The notes beneath the pieces were generated by a model. That model ran no database searches. It was not told the DNA's origin and saw only the letters and a program-made list of their open reading frames with translations. Position numbers and translations under genes: made by a program. From Acidobacteriota bacterium (lineage in GTDB: Bacteria; Acidobacteriota; Terriglobia; Terriglobales; Acidobacteriaceae), in contig JABCZL010000006.1 in assembly GCA_013289685.1 (NCBI GenBank), positions 294,675-358,674 on the forward strand: a stretch of DNA of 64,000 nucleotides, given 5' to 3'. This document shows, one piece after another, positions 45,259 through 54,175 of this stretch (position 1 is its first letter; each line of letters starts with the position of its first letter).

Positions 45259-45670
45259 CGAATTTCGCTAACCAATCATGAGTCGGTGGGAATCTTAGTA
45301 GTGGTGCGTTTTGAGAAGAACGATTCGTATCAGAGCTTCGCTTCAGCGATGCCGACAAAGTGAATGTGAAGCTAAACGGCTTCAGCCGCTGGCCTTGGCC
45401 GTCACAGCCGCTAAAGCGGGCATGCGTGGCGGCTTCTGCGGCACGCCTGAAGGCATGCCCTGATACGAATCGCCGCCCTCAAACTGCACCACTACCGGGA
45501 ATGACAATTCTTTCGCGCCCGGCTTACAATCATGCCAGGAGTCCCCCAGTTGGAGCCTGCCCCGTGTTTCCCTCCCGAGTTGCGCGAGGGTGCTGACATG
45601 TTGGCTGAACATGGTTGGCTAACATGGTTGACTAAACATGTCGGGCGGGTACCCGGTGAAAATTATCCAG
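45259..45670. other. 412-bp region holding a MITE-like repeat
   Basis: No gene is seen. A bounded repeat occupies 45321-45472 (separate entry). The remainder leads to the lolA start, with atg at 45638 also in frame. Confidence 0.5.
45321..45472. mobile_element. MITE-like element with terminal inverted repeats
   Basis: CGATTCGTATCAG at 45321-45333 and its exact complement CTGATACGAATCG at 45460-45472 bound 152 bp. Similarity of the ends continues imperfectly for about 34 bases. The interior has smaller hairpins (ggcatgc, cttcagcc) and no coding capacity. Confidence 0.6.
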
Positions 45671-46339
45671 ATGCGAGTTCGTTGGCTGCGCTTTGCGATG
45701 GTGTGGTGTCTGATGACGGTAGTGGTATCGGTCGCCGGCGTTGCGGCTGACGTGAAGACCCTGGCCGCCGCCATCGATGCCCACTATAACCATCTGCGCT
45801 CGCTGCAGGCGGAGTTTACCGAACTGTACCGCGGGGCGGGGATGGAGCGGACCGAGACTGGGACGCTGTGGCTGAAAAAACCCGGCAAGATGCGCTGGGA
45901 GTACCGTTCTCCCAGAGAGAAGCTGTTTGTCAGCGATGGGAGAGATGCGTGGTTTTACGTCCCGGCGGACCGGCAGGCGCGGAAAACGGCGGCCAAGAAG
46001 CTGGAGGACGTTCGCTCTCCGCTGGCCTTCTTGCTGGGCAAGACCAAGCTGGAGAAAGAGTTGCAGGGATTATCTCTAGCTCCGGATGTAGAGCCGATCG
46101 TAGCGGGGAATGTGGTTCTGCGCGGGGTGCCGCAGGCGCTGGCAGATCGGGTGAGCGAGATTTTGCTGGAGGTTACGCCAGACCACCAGATCGCCCGGAT
46201 CGTCATCCAGGATGTGGACGGGGCGGCCACGGAGTACCGTTTCGGCGAGATGAAGGAAGACGTCGCGATCGGGGATGGTCGGTTCGAGTTCAAGCCTCCG
46301 GCGGGAACGGAAACGGTGGAGGGGGGGCTGGAGCCGTAG
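45671..46339 (+). CDS. lolA: outer membrane lipoprotein carrier LolA-like
   Basis: 222 aa from ATG 45671 (MRVRWLRFAMVWCLMTVV), giving a good signal peptide ending near VAGVAA; the ATG at 45638 would add 11 residues. LAAAIDAHYNHLRSLQAEFTELYRGAG is the LolA N-terminal helix-strand, WLKKPGKMRWEYRSPREKLFVSDG the characteristic basic strand pair, and the sheet ends at FRFGEMK-like sequence. It carries lipoproteins across the periplasm from LolCDE to the outer membrane. It lies upstream of the pilus operon, so it may serve pilus lipoproteins such as PilP-like or secretin pilotins. Confidence 0.88.
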   Translation: MRVRWLRFAMVWCLMTVVVSVAGVAADVKTLAAAIDAHYNHLRSLQAEFTELYRGAGMERTETGTLWLKKPGKMRWEYRSPREKLFVSDGRDAWFYVPADRQARKTAAKKLEDVRSPLAFLLGKTKLEKELQGLSLAPDVEPIVAGNVVLRGVPQALADRVSEILLEVTPDHQIARIVIQDVDGAATEYRFGEMKEDVAIGDGRFEFKPPAGTETVEGGLEP

Positions 46340-46552
46340 TGGTTCGGCTTTGGGCCACGGAGACACAAGGTCCTTCGACTTCGCTCGGGATGACAGAGCT
46401 CGAGCCGGCGGCTGTCGCTACATGGCTTGCTTGGTTACTTGCGTACTGGCGGGGTGCGGTTTGAGGGTGGTTGGCGGCATAGAATAGTTAAGTGGGAATG
46501 TTAGACTGAGCGGTACGGCGCAGGTCCGGAAAAGCAGCGGAAAAGTCGGCAA
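46340..46552. other. lolA-pilC spacer
   Basis: 213 bases; it includes a ccttcgacttcgctcgggatga repeat fragment at about 46372-46394. No promoter is evident. Confidence 0.4.
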
Positions 46553-47752
46553 ATGGCGGAATTTGTAGTAAAAATCGCGGACGATCGCGGGCGCGTCCAG
46601 CAGCACATCGAGCAGGGCTACTCGGAAGCCGAGGTGCGCGACCGCTTCTCGCAGCAGGGCTACCTGGTCTACTGGGTCAAGCCCCAGGGCATGCTGACGT
46701 CGGGAGTTTCGCTGCGCCGCCGGCGGAAGCTGAAACAAAGCACGTTTCTGGTATTCAACCAACAGTTCCTGACGCTGATCCGGGCTGGGCTGCCTATCCT
46801 GAACTCGCTCGAATTACTCATCAAGCGGCAGAAGGACCCTCTACTGAAGCAGGTTCTGGAGAACGTGCGCGACCGCGTGAAAGGTGGAGAGTTGCTCTCC
46901 GATGCGTTCGCCGCGCAAGGGATCATTCCCAAGATCTACACCACGACGCTGATGGCCGGCGAAAAAAGCGGCAATGTCGACGAGGTACTCACGCGCTACA
47001 TCGGCTTCCAGCGGCTGGCGATGACCTTCCGCAAAAAGCTGTTCGTCTCGCTGATCTATCCCACGATTCTGGTCACCGTGGTGATGATCATGGTGACGTT
47101 CCTGTTTACTTACGTTGTGCCCAAGTTTGGCGACCTGTTTAACAGCCTCGGCGAAAAGTTGCCGGCGATCACGGTCTTCATGCTGGACGTTGGGGAGAAC
47201 GCGCAGAAGTATGCTCCGTTTGTGTTCGTCGGGCTGGTGATTCTGGGATTCGTGCTGTGGCGTTGGAAAGATACCGATCGTGGGGCAGACCGCATTGACC
47301 GCGTCATCCTGAGCCTGCCGCTGCTGGGCGATATCCGGGTGAAGCACCAGGTCGCGAGTTTTTCGCGGATGCTGGCGACTTTGCTGCAAGGCGGACTTCC
47401 CCTGGTGCCGGCGATGGAAACTGCGGGCTCTGCGATGAGCAGCCGGCGCATCTTAAAAGGTGTGATGCGGGCGGGCATCCGGGTGCGCGAGGGCCAAGGG
47501 CTGGCGGGCAGCCTGGAGGAACAGGAAATCTTCCCGGACATGGCGGTGGAAATGATCGAAGTCGGCGAATCCACCGGAGCGCTGCCTGCGATGCTGAACT
47601 CGGTGGCGGAATTTTATGAGGAAGACGTGCAGACGGCGTTGGGCGCATCGATGGCGCTGATTGAACCGTTGATCCTGGTCGTGATGGCGGTTTTTGTGGG
47701 TGGAGTGCTGATCTCGCTCTATTTGCCGATCTTCACGCTGGGAGTGCACTAG
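46553..47752 (+). CDS. pilC: type IV pilus inner membrane platform protein PilC
   Basis: A 399-aa GspF/PilC protein with two cytoplasmic helical-bundle domains (about 60-180 and 265-385). Each domain is followed by hydrophobic helices: KKLFVSLIYPTILVTVVMIMVTFLFTYVVPKFG in the middle and the final LILVVMAVFVGGVLISLYLPIF. FNQQFLTLIRAGLPILNSLELL and FSRMLATLLQGGLPLVPAMETAG are the duplicated family motifs. It forms the membrane platform moved by the PilB ATPase, encoded next. Confidence 0.95.
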   Translation: MAEFVVKIADDRGRVQQHIEQGYSEAEVRDRFSQQGYLVYWVKPQGMLTSGVSLRRRRKLKQSTFLVFNQQFLTLIRAGLPILNSLELLIKRQKDPLLKQVLENVRDRVKGGELLSDAFAAQGIIPKIYTTTLMAGEKSGNVDEVLTRYIGFQRLAMTFRKKLFVSLIYPTILVTVVMIMVTFLFTYVVPKFGDLFNSLGEKLPAITVFMLDVGENAQKYAPFVFVGLVILGFVLWRWKDTDRGADRIDRVILSLPLLGDIRVKHQVASFSRMLATLLQGGLPLVPAMETAGSAMSSRRILKGVMRAGIRVREGQGLAGSLEEQEIFPDMAVEMIEVGESTGALPAMLNSVAEFYEEDVQTALGASMALIEPLILVVMAVFVGGVLISLYLPIFTLGVH

Positions 47753-47779
47753 GGGACAGGGCGGAGCAAGAACTTTCGC

Positions 47780-47824
47780 AAGACCCCCACTTCTCGCAAA
47801 GGACGCGAGAAATGGGGCACCCGG
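47780..47824. repeat. hairpin repeat copy, reverse orientation
   Basis: ccccacttctcgcaaaggacgcgagaaatggggcacc is the reverse of the gggtgcccca element found at 23858 and 29819. Confidence 0.7.
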
Positions 47825-47831
47825 TAATTAA

Positions 47832-49502
47832 ATGGCGACAGCCGATAAAAAATCGTTGTTCGTGAACGGGGGGAACGGCGGGCCGATCAGCCCGACCGGC
47901 AACCCCATCACCGACCTGGAGCGCGCGCAGGACGTAGCGCGGCGCTACCGCTGCGAATTCGTCGACCTGAGCGGCTTCGAACTGCATCACGAACTGTTCA
48001 AGAAAATTCCCGTCGAGCTGATGTTCCGCTACAACTTTGTGCCGCTGGAGGAGACGGTCGACGGCAAGCTGGCCATCGCCATCGCCGATCCCAGCCAGCT
48101 GATGATGATCGACGAAATCAGCCTGCTGCTGAAGCAGCGCATCATCACCAAAGTCTCGACACTGAAACAGATCTCGGACATTCTCAAGAAGACCGAGCAG
48201 TCGCAGCGCGTGCTGGAAGAAGCCAGCGAAGGCTTCCAGATTATCCGTGAAGACGAGAATACCGGCGCGGAAGAGACTCTCAGCATCGATAAGCTGACGG
48301 CGACGGGCGATACCAGCCCCATCATCCGGCTGGTCGATACCACGATTTTCACCGCGTTGCAACGGCGCGCTTCCGACATTCACATCGAAACCCGCGACGA
48401 CTCGGTGGTCATCAAGTTCCGCATTGACGGCGTGCTCACGCAGGCCATGCCGCCCATCGGGAAAGAGCATCACTCGACGGTGATCTCACGTATCAAGGTG
48501 ATGAGCGAGCTCGACATTTCCGAGCGCCGCGTGCCCCAGGACGGCCGCTTCCGCGTGAAGTACAACGGACGCGCCATCGACTTCCGCGTGTCGATCATGC
48601 CCTCGATTCACGGCGAGGACGCTGTGCTCCGCGTGCTCGACAAAGAGTCGATGAGCGAGAAGTTCAAGAGTTTGACGCTCGACGTGGTTGGCTTTGATGA
48701 AGATGACCTGCGGCGTTTTCGACGCTACATCAAAGAGCCCTACGGCATGGTGCTGGTGACGGGGCCCACGGGCAGCGGCAAAACCACCACGCTTTACGCC
48801 GCGGTCAACGAGATCAAGACCGATGAAGACAAGATCATTACGATTGAAGATCCGGTGGAATATCAACTGCGCGGCATCACGCAGATTCCGGTCAACGAGA
48901 AAAAAGGACTGACCTTTGCCCGCGGGCTGCGATCGATTCTGCGCCATGACCCGGACAAAATCATGGTGGGCGAAATTCGCGATGCGGAGACCGCGCAGAT
49001 CGCCATTCAGTCGGCGCTGACCGGACACCTGGTGTTCACCACGGTGCACGCCAACAACGTGGTCGACGTGATTGGCCGCTTCCTGAACATGGGCGTCGAG
49101 CCCTACAACTTTGTTTCCGCCTTGAACTGCATTCTGGCGCAGCGCCTGGTGCGTTTGATTTGTGAGTCGTGCCGCACCCAGGTGCATTATGCGCCCGACA
49201 TTCTCGAAGCCAGCGGACTGGATCCGGTGCAGTGGGGCAGTGTTCCGCTTTATGAAGGACCGGGCTGCATAGAGTGCGCCGGCACCGGGTTCCGCGGGCG
49301 AACCGCGATTCACGAACTGCTGGATTTGAGCGACCGCATCCGCGAAATGATTCTGGCCAAGAAGCCGACGTCGGAGATCCGGCGCGCCGCCCGCGACGAG
49401 GGCATGCGATTCCTGCGCGAATCGGCGCTGGATAAAGTCCGGCTGGGCATGACCACGCTGAAAGAGATCAACAAGGTCACGTTCATCGAGGCCATGCGGT
49501 AG
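47832..49502 (+). CDS. pilB: type IV pilus extension ATPase PilB
   Basis: A 556-aa GspE/PilB ATPase. An N-terminal MshEN-like part (FVDLSGFELHHELFKKIPVEL) precedes the catalytic domain with Walker A GPTGSGKTTTLY near 311, the Asp box (TIEDPVEYQLRGITQIPVN), Walker B and the His box (TGHLVFTTVHANN). A tetracysteine zinc site CESC...CIEC lies at about 440-480. It drives pilus assembly with PilC. Its distance from pilC is 79 bases. Confidence 0.97.
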   Translation: MATADKKSLFVNGGNGGPISPTGNPITDLERAQDVARRYRCEFVDLSGFELHHELFKKIPVELMFRYNFVPLEETVDGKLAIAIADPSQLMMIDEISLLLKQRIITKVSTLKQISDILKKTEQSQRVLEEASEGFQIIREDENTGAEETLSIDKLTATGDTSPIIRLVDTTIFTALQRRASDIHIETRDDSVVIKFRIDGVLTQAMPPIGKEHHSTVISRIKVMSELDISERRVPQDGRFRVKYNGRAIDFRVSIMPSIHGEDAVLRVLDKESMSEKFKSLTLDVVGFDEDDLRRFRRYIKEPYGMVLVTGPTGSGKTTTLYAAVNEIKTDEDKIITIEDPVEYQLRGITQIPVNEKKGLTFARGLRSILRHDPDKIMVGEIRDAETAQIAIQSALTGHLVFTTVHANNVVDVIGRFLNMGVEPYNFVSALNCILAQRLVRLICESCRTQVHYAPDILEASGLDPVQWGSVPLYEGPGCIECAGTGFRGRTAIHELLDLSDRIREMILAKKPTSEIRRAARDEGMRFLRESALDKVRLGMTTLKEINKVTFIEAMR

Positions 49503-49557
49503 ACAGAGTTCAGAAAGAAATTGGCTGTCTCGGATACTCTGCGGAGCCAACCGCGGG

Positions 49558-49653
49558 GTAGCGCCGCCGTCTCGGCGGCTGTCGTGGGGGCGTCCCGCCC
49601 GCACGTGCGAGGGCAAGATGCCCTCGCGACAGCCGGCAAGATGCCGGCGCTAC
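49558..49653. repeat. palindromic repeat element gtagcgccg...cggcgctac
   Basis: GTAGCGCCG-N9-CGGCTGTCG at 49558-49584 is mirrored by CGACAGCCG-N9-CGGCGCTAC at 49627-49653, with an inner cgagggcaagatgccctcg hairpin. No coding content. Confidence 0.75.
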
Positions 49654-49741
49654 GTTCCCTCAAGTGCCCTTTCAGCTATTGCATTTGTGGGGGATTCGGT
49701 TTCTGATTTAGAGAAGAGTTTTTTCAGGGGCGTTGTTGGCA

Positions 49742-50638
49742 ATGAGTTCAAATTCAAATATCCCGAAGCCCAAGCTGGCCTGTGAGATTGCTGCGGACCG
49801 GGTGCTGGCCGGGCGCTTCAGCGACCACGGAGACGGCCTGGAAATGTCGGCGGCGCGCGAATTGGCGCCGGGCAGCGTGATTCCCGACCTGGTGGAAAAT
49901 AATCTGCGCCAGCGGGATGCGGTGCGCGCAGGGATTGAATCGGCGTTGGGTGGCGTAGCGCAACGCTCCAAAGACGTGATTGCGATCGTGCCCGATGCGG
50001 CCGTGCGGGTGATGCTGGTGGAATTCGATACTCTGCCCTCCGATCGCGAAGAGGCACTCGGCGTAGTGCGGTTCCGGCTGAAAAAATCGCTGCCCTTTGA
50101 CGTGGACAAGGCGAAAGTTTCCTACCACGCGCAGAAAGTCAATAATGAAGTGCGGGTGGTGGCAGCGGTGGCGATGGCGAGCGTGATCGAAGATTACGAA
50201 GCCGCGTTCCGTGATGCGGGTTTTAATCCGGGCATCGTGCTGCCTTCGACGCTGGCGGCGATCGGCGCGGCCGACGCCAAGAGGCCAACGCTGGTGATCA
50301 AAGTAGATGCGCACACCACCAGCATTGCCATCCTGAATGAAGATCAGCTGCAATTGTTCCGCACGCTGGAAAATACGCGCGGAGTTACGATCACGGGCGA
50401 GCAACTGGCGGAGGAAGTGTATCCCTCCGTTGTATTTTTCCAGGACACGTACCACCTGAACATTGAGCGAATTTATATTGCAGGATTGCCGGAGTCGGGC
50501 GGCGCGGCGCCCGCGCTGCGCGCGCAGACTGGAGCCGAAGTGCAGGAACTGGTGTCGTCGGCGCAACTGGGAGCGAGCACTGGCGGTTCGGTACCGCGCT
50601 GGAGAATGGCGGGAGTGGTGGGAGCGTTAATTTCGTAA
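49742..50638 (+). CDS. pilM: PilM-like actin-fold pilus assembly protein
   Basis: 298 aa from ATG 49742. The protein has the PilM/FtsA-like layout: CEIAADRVLAGRFSDHG at the start, VIAIVPDAAVRVMLVEFDTLPSDREEALGVVRFRLKKSLPFD, and TLVIKVDAHTTSIAILNEDQLQLFRTLEN in the second lobe. The short length compared with Pseudomonas PilM (about 354) and the drifted ATP-binding residues suggest a reduced version. It should bind PilN's N-terminus at the inner face of the membrane. Confidence 0.85.
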   Translation: MSSNSNIPKPKLACEIAADRVLAGRFSDHGDGLEMSAARELAPGSVIPDLVENNLRQRDAVRAGIESALGGVAQRSKDVIAIVPDAAVRVMLVEFDTLPSDREEALGVVRFRLKKSLPFDVDKAKVSYHAQKVNNEVRVVAAVAMASVIEDYEAAFRDAGFNPGIVLPSTLAAIGAADAKRPTLVIKVDAHTTSIAILNEDQLQLFRTLENTRGVTITGEQLAEEVYPSVVFFQDTYHLNIERIYIAGLPESGGAAPALRAQTGAEVQELVSSAQLGASTGGSVPRWRMAGVVGALIS

Positions 50639-50640
50639 TG

Positions 50641-50722
50641 CAGTGGTCAGTGGTTAGTGATTAGTGGTCAGTTTAATCTACTCGGCACTAATCACTAGCC
50701 ACGAATCACTAGCCACTGGTTT
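50641..50722. repeat. word-like inverted repeat gtggtcagtggttagtg / cactaatcactagccac
   Basis: It lies between pilM and pilN. It matches the style of the element at 44394-44460. Confidence 0.7.
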
Positions 50723-50727
50723 TTTAT

Positions 50728-51402
50728 ATGCGTTTGGATATCAATCTCGCGAGCCAGCCCTACGAAGATGCGCGGCAATTTTGGATGCGCTGGGGCACGG
50801 CTGTGGGCGCGGTCGCACTGCTCACGCTGGTGCTGCTGACGCTCGACGTCACCGGCTGGGTGAACGCCCGCCGGGATCGGGCAGCGATCGCCGAGAAGCA
50901 GGCGATGATTGCCGATCGCGACCGGCTGCGCGCCGAAGCGGAAAGAATCCTGAATCTGCCGCAGAACCGCACCACCCGCGACGAATCCCAGTTTCTGAAC
51001 GAACTGATCGAGCGCAAAGCGTTCTCCTGGACGCGCGTGTTGGAGAGCATGGAGAAGGTAATGCCTCCGCACGTGCACCTGGAATCGATCAGCCCACAAC
51101 TGGATGAGGACAATCAGCTCGGACTAAAGATGACGGTGGCGGGCGATTCGCGGGATCGGGCTCTGGAACTGGCTCGCCGGATGGAGGAATCGAAACGCTT
51201 CTCCCAAACCCAGGTCACGGCCGCTCACTCCGAGCAGTCGCAAACCGGCGACACCGAGAGAGTCGAGATTGTTGCGATTTATGTTCCTGAACCGCTGGTC
51301 GCTGAGGGCCCGGCCGCAACGAAAATCGCACCGAAGATGGAAATGAAATCGAAGACAGGCGCGAAGCCGAAAAAGGCGCCGCCGAATGGGAGTAAGCACT
51401 GA
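50728..51402 (+). CDS. pilN: PilN-like pilus assembly protein
   Basis: A 224-aa protein: a short cytoplasmic N-terminus with the PilM-binding signature DINLASQPYEDARQF (compare INLLP), one transmembrane helix (about 23-44), a coiled-coil (RDRAAIAEKQAMIADRDRLRAEAERIL), then a ferredoxin-like periplasmic domain. The C-terminus is Lys/Ala-rich. The stop overlaps the next start (TGATG). Confidence 0.88.
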   Translation: MRLDINLASQPYEDARQFWMRWGTAVGAVALLTLVLLTLDVTGWVNARRDRAAIAEKQAMIADRDRLRAEAERILNLPQNRTTRDESQFLNELIERKAFSWTRVLESMEKVMPPHVHLESISPQLDEDNQLGLKMTVAGDSRDRALELARRMEESKRFSQTQVTAAHSEQSQTGDTERVEIVAIYVPEPLVAEGPAATKIAPKMEMKSKTGAKPKKAPPNGSKH

Positions 51403-51941
51403 TGCCCGACCTGCGGCGAACCCGGAAGAACCTGACGACCACCCTCGCCATCATGGCAGGCATCGATTTACTGGCGGCGATTGTGTACTTTTCGCCTCTG
51501 GTGGGGTCGGCCGAAACCCGCCGGCAGGAGCAGAACACGCTTCAGGCCGAGTTAATCACGAAAACACACCAGGTTGCGCCGCTGAAGGATCTCCCGCAGA
51601 AGGTCGTACTGGCAGGCCATCAGATCAGCGATTTCTATAAGACGCGCCTCCCTTCCCAGGAGTCGCAGATTCTAACCGAACTGGGCAAACTGGCCGTTGC
51701 CAATGGCGTGACGATCGATCAGGAGAAATACAAAGTGGACGCGGCAGAAGCCGGCGGGCTGCAACCGGTCGAGATCGATGCGGACTTCGCGGGCAACTAT
51801 ACTGCTTTGGCAAAGTTCATCAACGCGCTGGAACGCGATGAGATGTTTTTTATCATCAACAACGTAACCCTGGGCGGCCAGCAGCAGGGGCCGGTTAAGT
51901 TGGGTGTGAAGTTGGAAACGTATTTGAAGGCGGGATCGTAA
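51402..51941 (+). CDS. pilO: PilO-like pilus assembly protein
   Basis: A 179-aa protein: a transmembrane helix at about 15-32, a short coiled-coil region, and the domain ending in VEIDADFAGNYTALAKFINALERDEMFFIINNVTLGG, a typical PilO ferredoxin-like fold. It forms a heterodimer with PilN and links the inner platform to PilP. Shorter than most PilO. Confidence 0.86.
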   Translation: MPDLRRTRKNLTTTLAIMAGIDLLAAIVYFSPLVGSAETRRQEQNTLQAELITKTHQVAPLKDLPQKVVLAGHQISDFYKTRLPSQESQILTELGKLAVANGVTIDQEKYKVDAAEAGGLQPVEIDADFAGNYTALAKFINALERDEMFFIINNVTLGGQQQGPVKLGVKLETYLKAGS

Positions 51942-52550
51942 GTGCAACTGGGATTCGAAAACAAGAAACAGACGATGTGGGCGGCCGTGCTCGGCGTGGT
52001 GGCGGTTCTCGCCATGGCGTACTCGGTCATCCCGTGGTTGACGGGTTCGTCGACGCCCACTTCGAGTGCGCAGGCAGCGGCTCCAGTGGTGACGCACACG
52101 ACGCCGCGCCCGGGGACCAAGCCGGGGAAAAAGCCGCGGGTGGAGAATCTGGATCCGACGCTGCGGTTGGATTTGCTGGCCTCGAGCGAGCAGACGATGT
52201 ATGCCGGCAGCGGAAGAAATATTTTCGTGTCGCAGGCGGAAGATGTGCGCATTCCTCCGGTGGGTGCGTCCCCAGTCACAGACGGCAAGAAAACGGAGAT
52301 CGGCTACACGCCGCCTACGATTCCGCAGGCGCCGCCGATTCCGCTGAAGTTTTATGGCTTTGCCAGTTCCGCGGGAGAACCGAAGAAGATATTCCTGAAG
52401 TCGGCGTCAGGCGAGGATGTGTGGGTGGCGGGTGAAGGCGAAATTGTGGACCGGCGCTACAAGGTGATCCGCATCTCGCCCACATCGGTTGAGATTCAGG
52501 ACATGGTCTACAGCGGTCCGCCGCAGAACATCCCGCTGACCCAGGGGTAA
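51942..52550 (+). CDS. PilP/GspC-like pilus alignment protein
   Basis: A 202-aa protein starting GTG directly after the pilO stop (TAAGTG). One N-terminal transmembrane helix (about 12-32), a Pro/Thr/Lys-rich linker, then a small beta domain: IPLKFYGFASSAGEPKKIFLKSASGEDVWVAGEGEIVDRRYKVIRISPTSVEI-like, resembling the HR domain of GspC and PilP, which contacts the secretin. PilP proper is usually a lipoprotein; no lipobox is present here. Confidence 0.7.
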   Translation: MQLGFENKKQTMWAAVLGVVAVLAMAYSVIPWLTGSSTPTSSAQAAAPVVTHTTPRPGTKPGKKPRVENLDPTLRLDLLASSEQTMYAGSGRNIFVSQAEDVRIPPVGASPVTDGKKTEIGYTPPTIPQAPPIPLKFYGFASSAGEPKKIFLKSASGEDVWVAGEGEIVDRRYKVIRISPTSVEIQDMVYSGPPQNIPLTQG

Positions 52551-52555
52551 GGCAA

Positions 52556-52645
52556 ATTGGGAAATTGTGTAATTTAGTAATTGGGTAATTGAAAAACCGC
52601 TGTCCTTAAAATTACTCAATTACTAAATTTCTCAATTACTCAATT
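52556..52645. repeat. AT-rich inverted repeat ttagtaattgggtaattg / caattactaaattt
   Basis: The arms aattgggtaattg and actcaattactaaatttc pair around cgctgtcc in a stretch of low GC, just before the pseudopilin. Confidence 0.7.
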
Positions 52646-52647
52646 CG

Positions 52648-53643
52648 ATGCATTTCCCTTCTCCAACTCGGCGCAGTGAGCGCGGCTACATCATGTTGAC
52701 GCTGCTTCTGGCGATGGCGCTGATCGTCATCTTCGCGGCAGTGATCGTGCCTTCCATTACATTCGAGATCAAGCGCGACCGCGAGGAGGAAATGATTCAT
52801 CGCGGAGCGCAGTATTCGCGGGCGATCCGCGCCTACTACAAGAAATTCGGGCGCTATCCAACGAAGATTGAGGATCTCGAGAACAGCAACAACCAGCGGT
52901 TTCTGCGCAAGCGATACAAAGATCCCCTCAACTGCAAGAACGGGAAGTGCGCCGACTTCAAGCTGCTGCATTTCGGCGAAGTGCAAATGGCGCTGAGCGG
53001 AATCGGCGGCGGGACCATTCCCGGGGCGAATCCGATCGGGCAATCCGGTGGATTAAACGGGGGATTGTCACAGCCTTCGGCATTCGGCGGGAACAGCGGG
53101 TTTGGAGCGAGTTCGAATTCGGCGTTCGGCCAGAATCAGCCGACGACGGGAAATGCGCCGGGATCGGATCCGTCGCAGCCGGGAGCGCAGGCGTCTTCGG
53201 ATGGGGCGGGAGATGGGACTGGTAATGGAAGCGGAACGACTTCGTCAGCAACCGGGAGCCTGAATTCCGGAAGCAATCAGCTAGGTTCCGGGCAGATCAT
53301 CGGCGGTCCGATCATCGGGGTCGCCAGCATCAGCAAAGATCCGACAATCCGCGAGTTCAATCACAAGAAGAAATATAAAGACTGGGTTTTTGTTTACGAT
53401 CCGGCGCAAGAGCAAGGACGCTTGATTACGACTCCCTATCAGCCGCAACTGCAGCAGGGATTCGGGCAGCCGAATCTCAACGGGCAAAACGGAAGCAATG
53501 GGCAACCCGGCAACGGCTTCGGCAACAGCAGCGGATTCGGCACACCTTCTTCAGGGCTGCAGAACAATTCGAACTCGCCATCGAGTGGGTACGGGCAGCC
53601 GGGTCCGCCGAGTAATCCCCCACCTCAGCAACAGCAGCAGTAG
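52648..53643 (+). CDS. atypical pseudopilin with Gly/Ser/Gln-rich tail
   Basis: 331 aa. The N-terminus RGYIMLTLLLAMALIVIFAAVIVPSI is a class III-like hydrophobic helix, but position +5 after Gly is Thr, not Glu. After a basic segment (FEIKRDREEEMIHRGAQYSRAIRAYYKKFGRYPTKIEDLE) comes the GspG-like sequence RYKDPLNCKNGKCADFKLL with a Cys pair. From about 130 on, nearly 200 residues are Gly, Ser, Gln, Asn and Pro, ending in QQQQ. It may be a minor, non-polymerising subunit at the end of the pil operon. Confidence 0.82.
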   Translation: MHFPSPTRRSERGYIMLTLLLAMALIVIFAAVIVPSITFEIKRDREEEMIHRGAQYSRAIRAYYKKFGRYPTKIEDLENSNNQRFLRKRYKDPLNCKNGKCADFKLLHFGEVQMALSGIGGGTIPGANPIGQSGGLNGGLSQPSAFGGNSGFGASSNSAFGQNQPTTGNAPGSDPSQPGAQASSDGAGDGTGNGSGTTSSATGSLNSGSNQLGSGQIIGGPIIGVASISKDPTIREFNHKKKYKDWVFVYDPAQEQGRLITTPYQPQLQQGFGQPNLNGQNGSNGQPGNGFGNSSGFGTPSSGLQNNSNSPSSGYGQPGPPSNPPPQQQQQ

Positions 53644-53809
53644 GAACTCGGATAGAATCGCCGTGCTGCGCACGGCGGACAGCCGGGGGCGGCTGTCCCC
53701 ACATTAATTCACCGCTGTCCCCACATGATCGAGAAGTCACGATGGCAATGAAAACGGCCTCGTCGCCGGCGACGAAGCCGTTCCACTATCCAACAATTCT
53801 GTGACCTGC
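53644..53809. repeat. spacer with GGACAGCCG hairpins
   Basis: GGACAGCCG-GGGG-CGGCTGTCC forms a perfect 9-bp stem near 53677-53698. A ccgtgctgcgcacgg stem lies before it. Convergent spacer; it may terminate both flanking genes. Confidence 0.65.
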
Positions 53810-54175
53810 TTACACGCTGAACGAAGATCCGCAGCCGCAGGTGCTCTTGACGTTCGGGTTCTCGAACTTGAAGCCTGCGCCTTCCAGAGTCTCGACGTAG
53901 TCGACGATGCAGCCGTTCAGATACATGACCGAAGTCGCATCGACGAACACCTTGAGCCCTTCCATCTCGAAAGTCTTGTCCATCATTCCAGCGCCGTTTT
54001 CAAACTGCATGGAATAGGAGAAGCCGGAGCATCCGCCACCCACCACTCCGATGCGCAAGCCGGCGGGAACGGGGTTCTGCTGGCCCATGATCTCTTTCAC
54101 CTTGGTGACAGCGTTGGCAGTTAGAGTGACCGGCGCGGCCTTCTTGGTCACTTCAGGGATAGTTGTGGTGGCCAT
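53810..54175 (-). CDS. erpA: ErpA/IscA-type iron-sulfur cluster insertion protein
   Basis: A 121-aa A-type carrier that takes an Fe-S cluster to apo-proteins. The three conserved Cys are at 49 (GGGCSGFSY), 113 and 115 (STCGCGSSF). Met/Gln-rich central strands and GFKFENPNVK before the final Cys pair are as in ErpA. An additional Cys89 is present. It diverges from the small membrane protein gene. Confidence 0.93.
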   Translation of the reverse strand: MATTTIPEVTKKAAPVTLTANAVTKVKEIMGQQNPVPAGLRIGVVGGGCSGFSYSMQFENGAGMMDKTFEMEGLKVFVDATSVMYLNGCIVDYVETLEGAGFKFENPNVKSTCGCGSSFSV

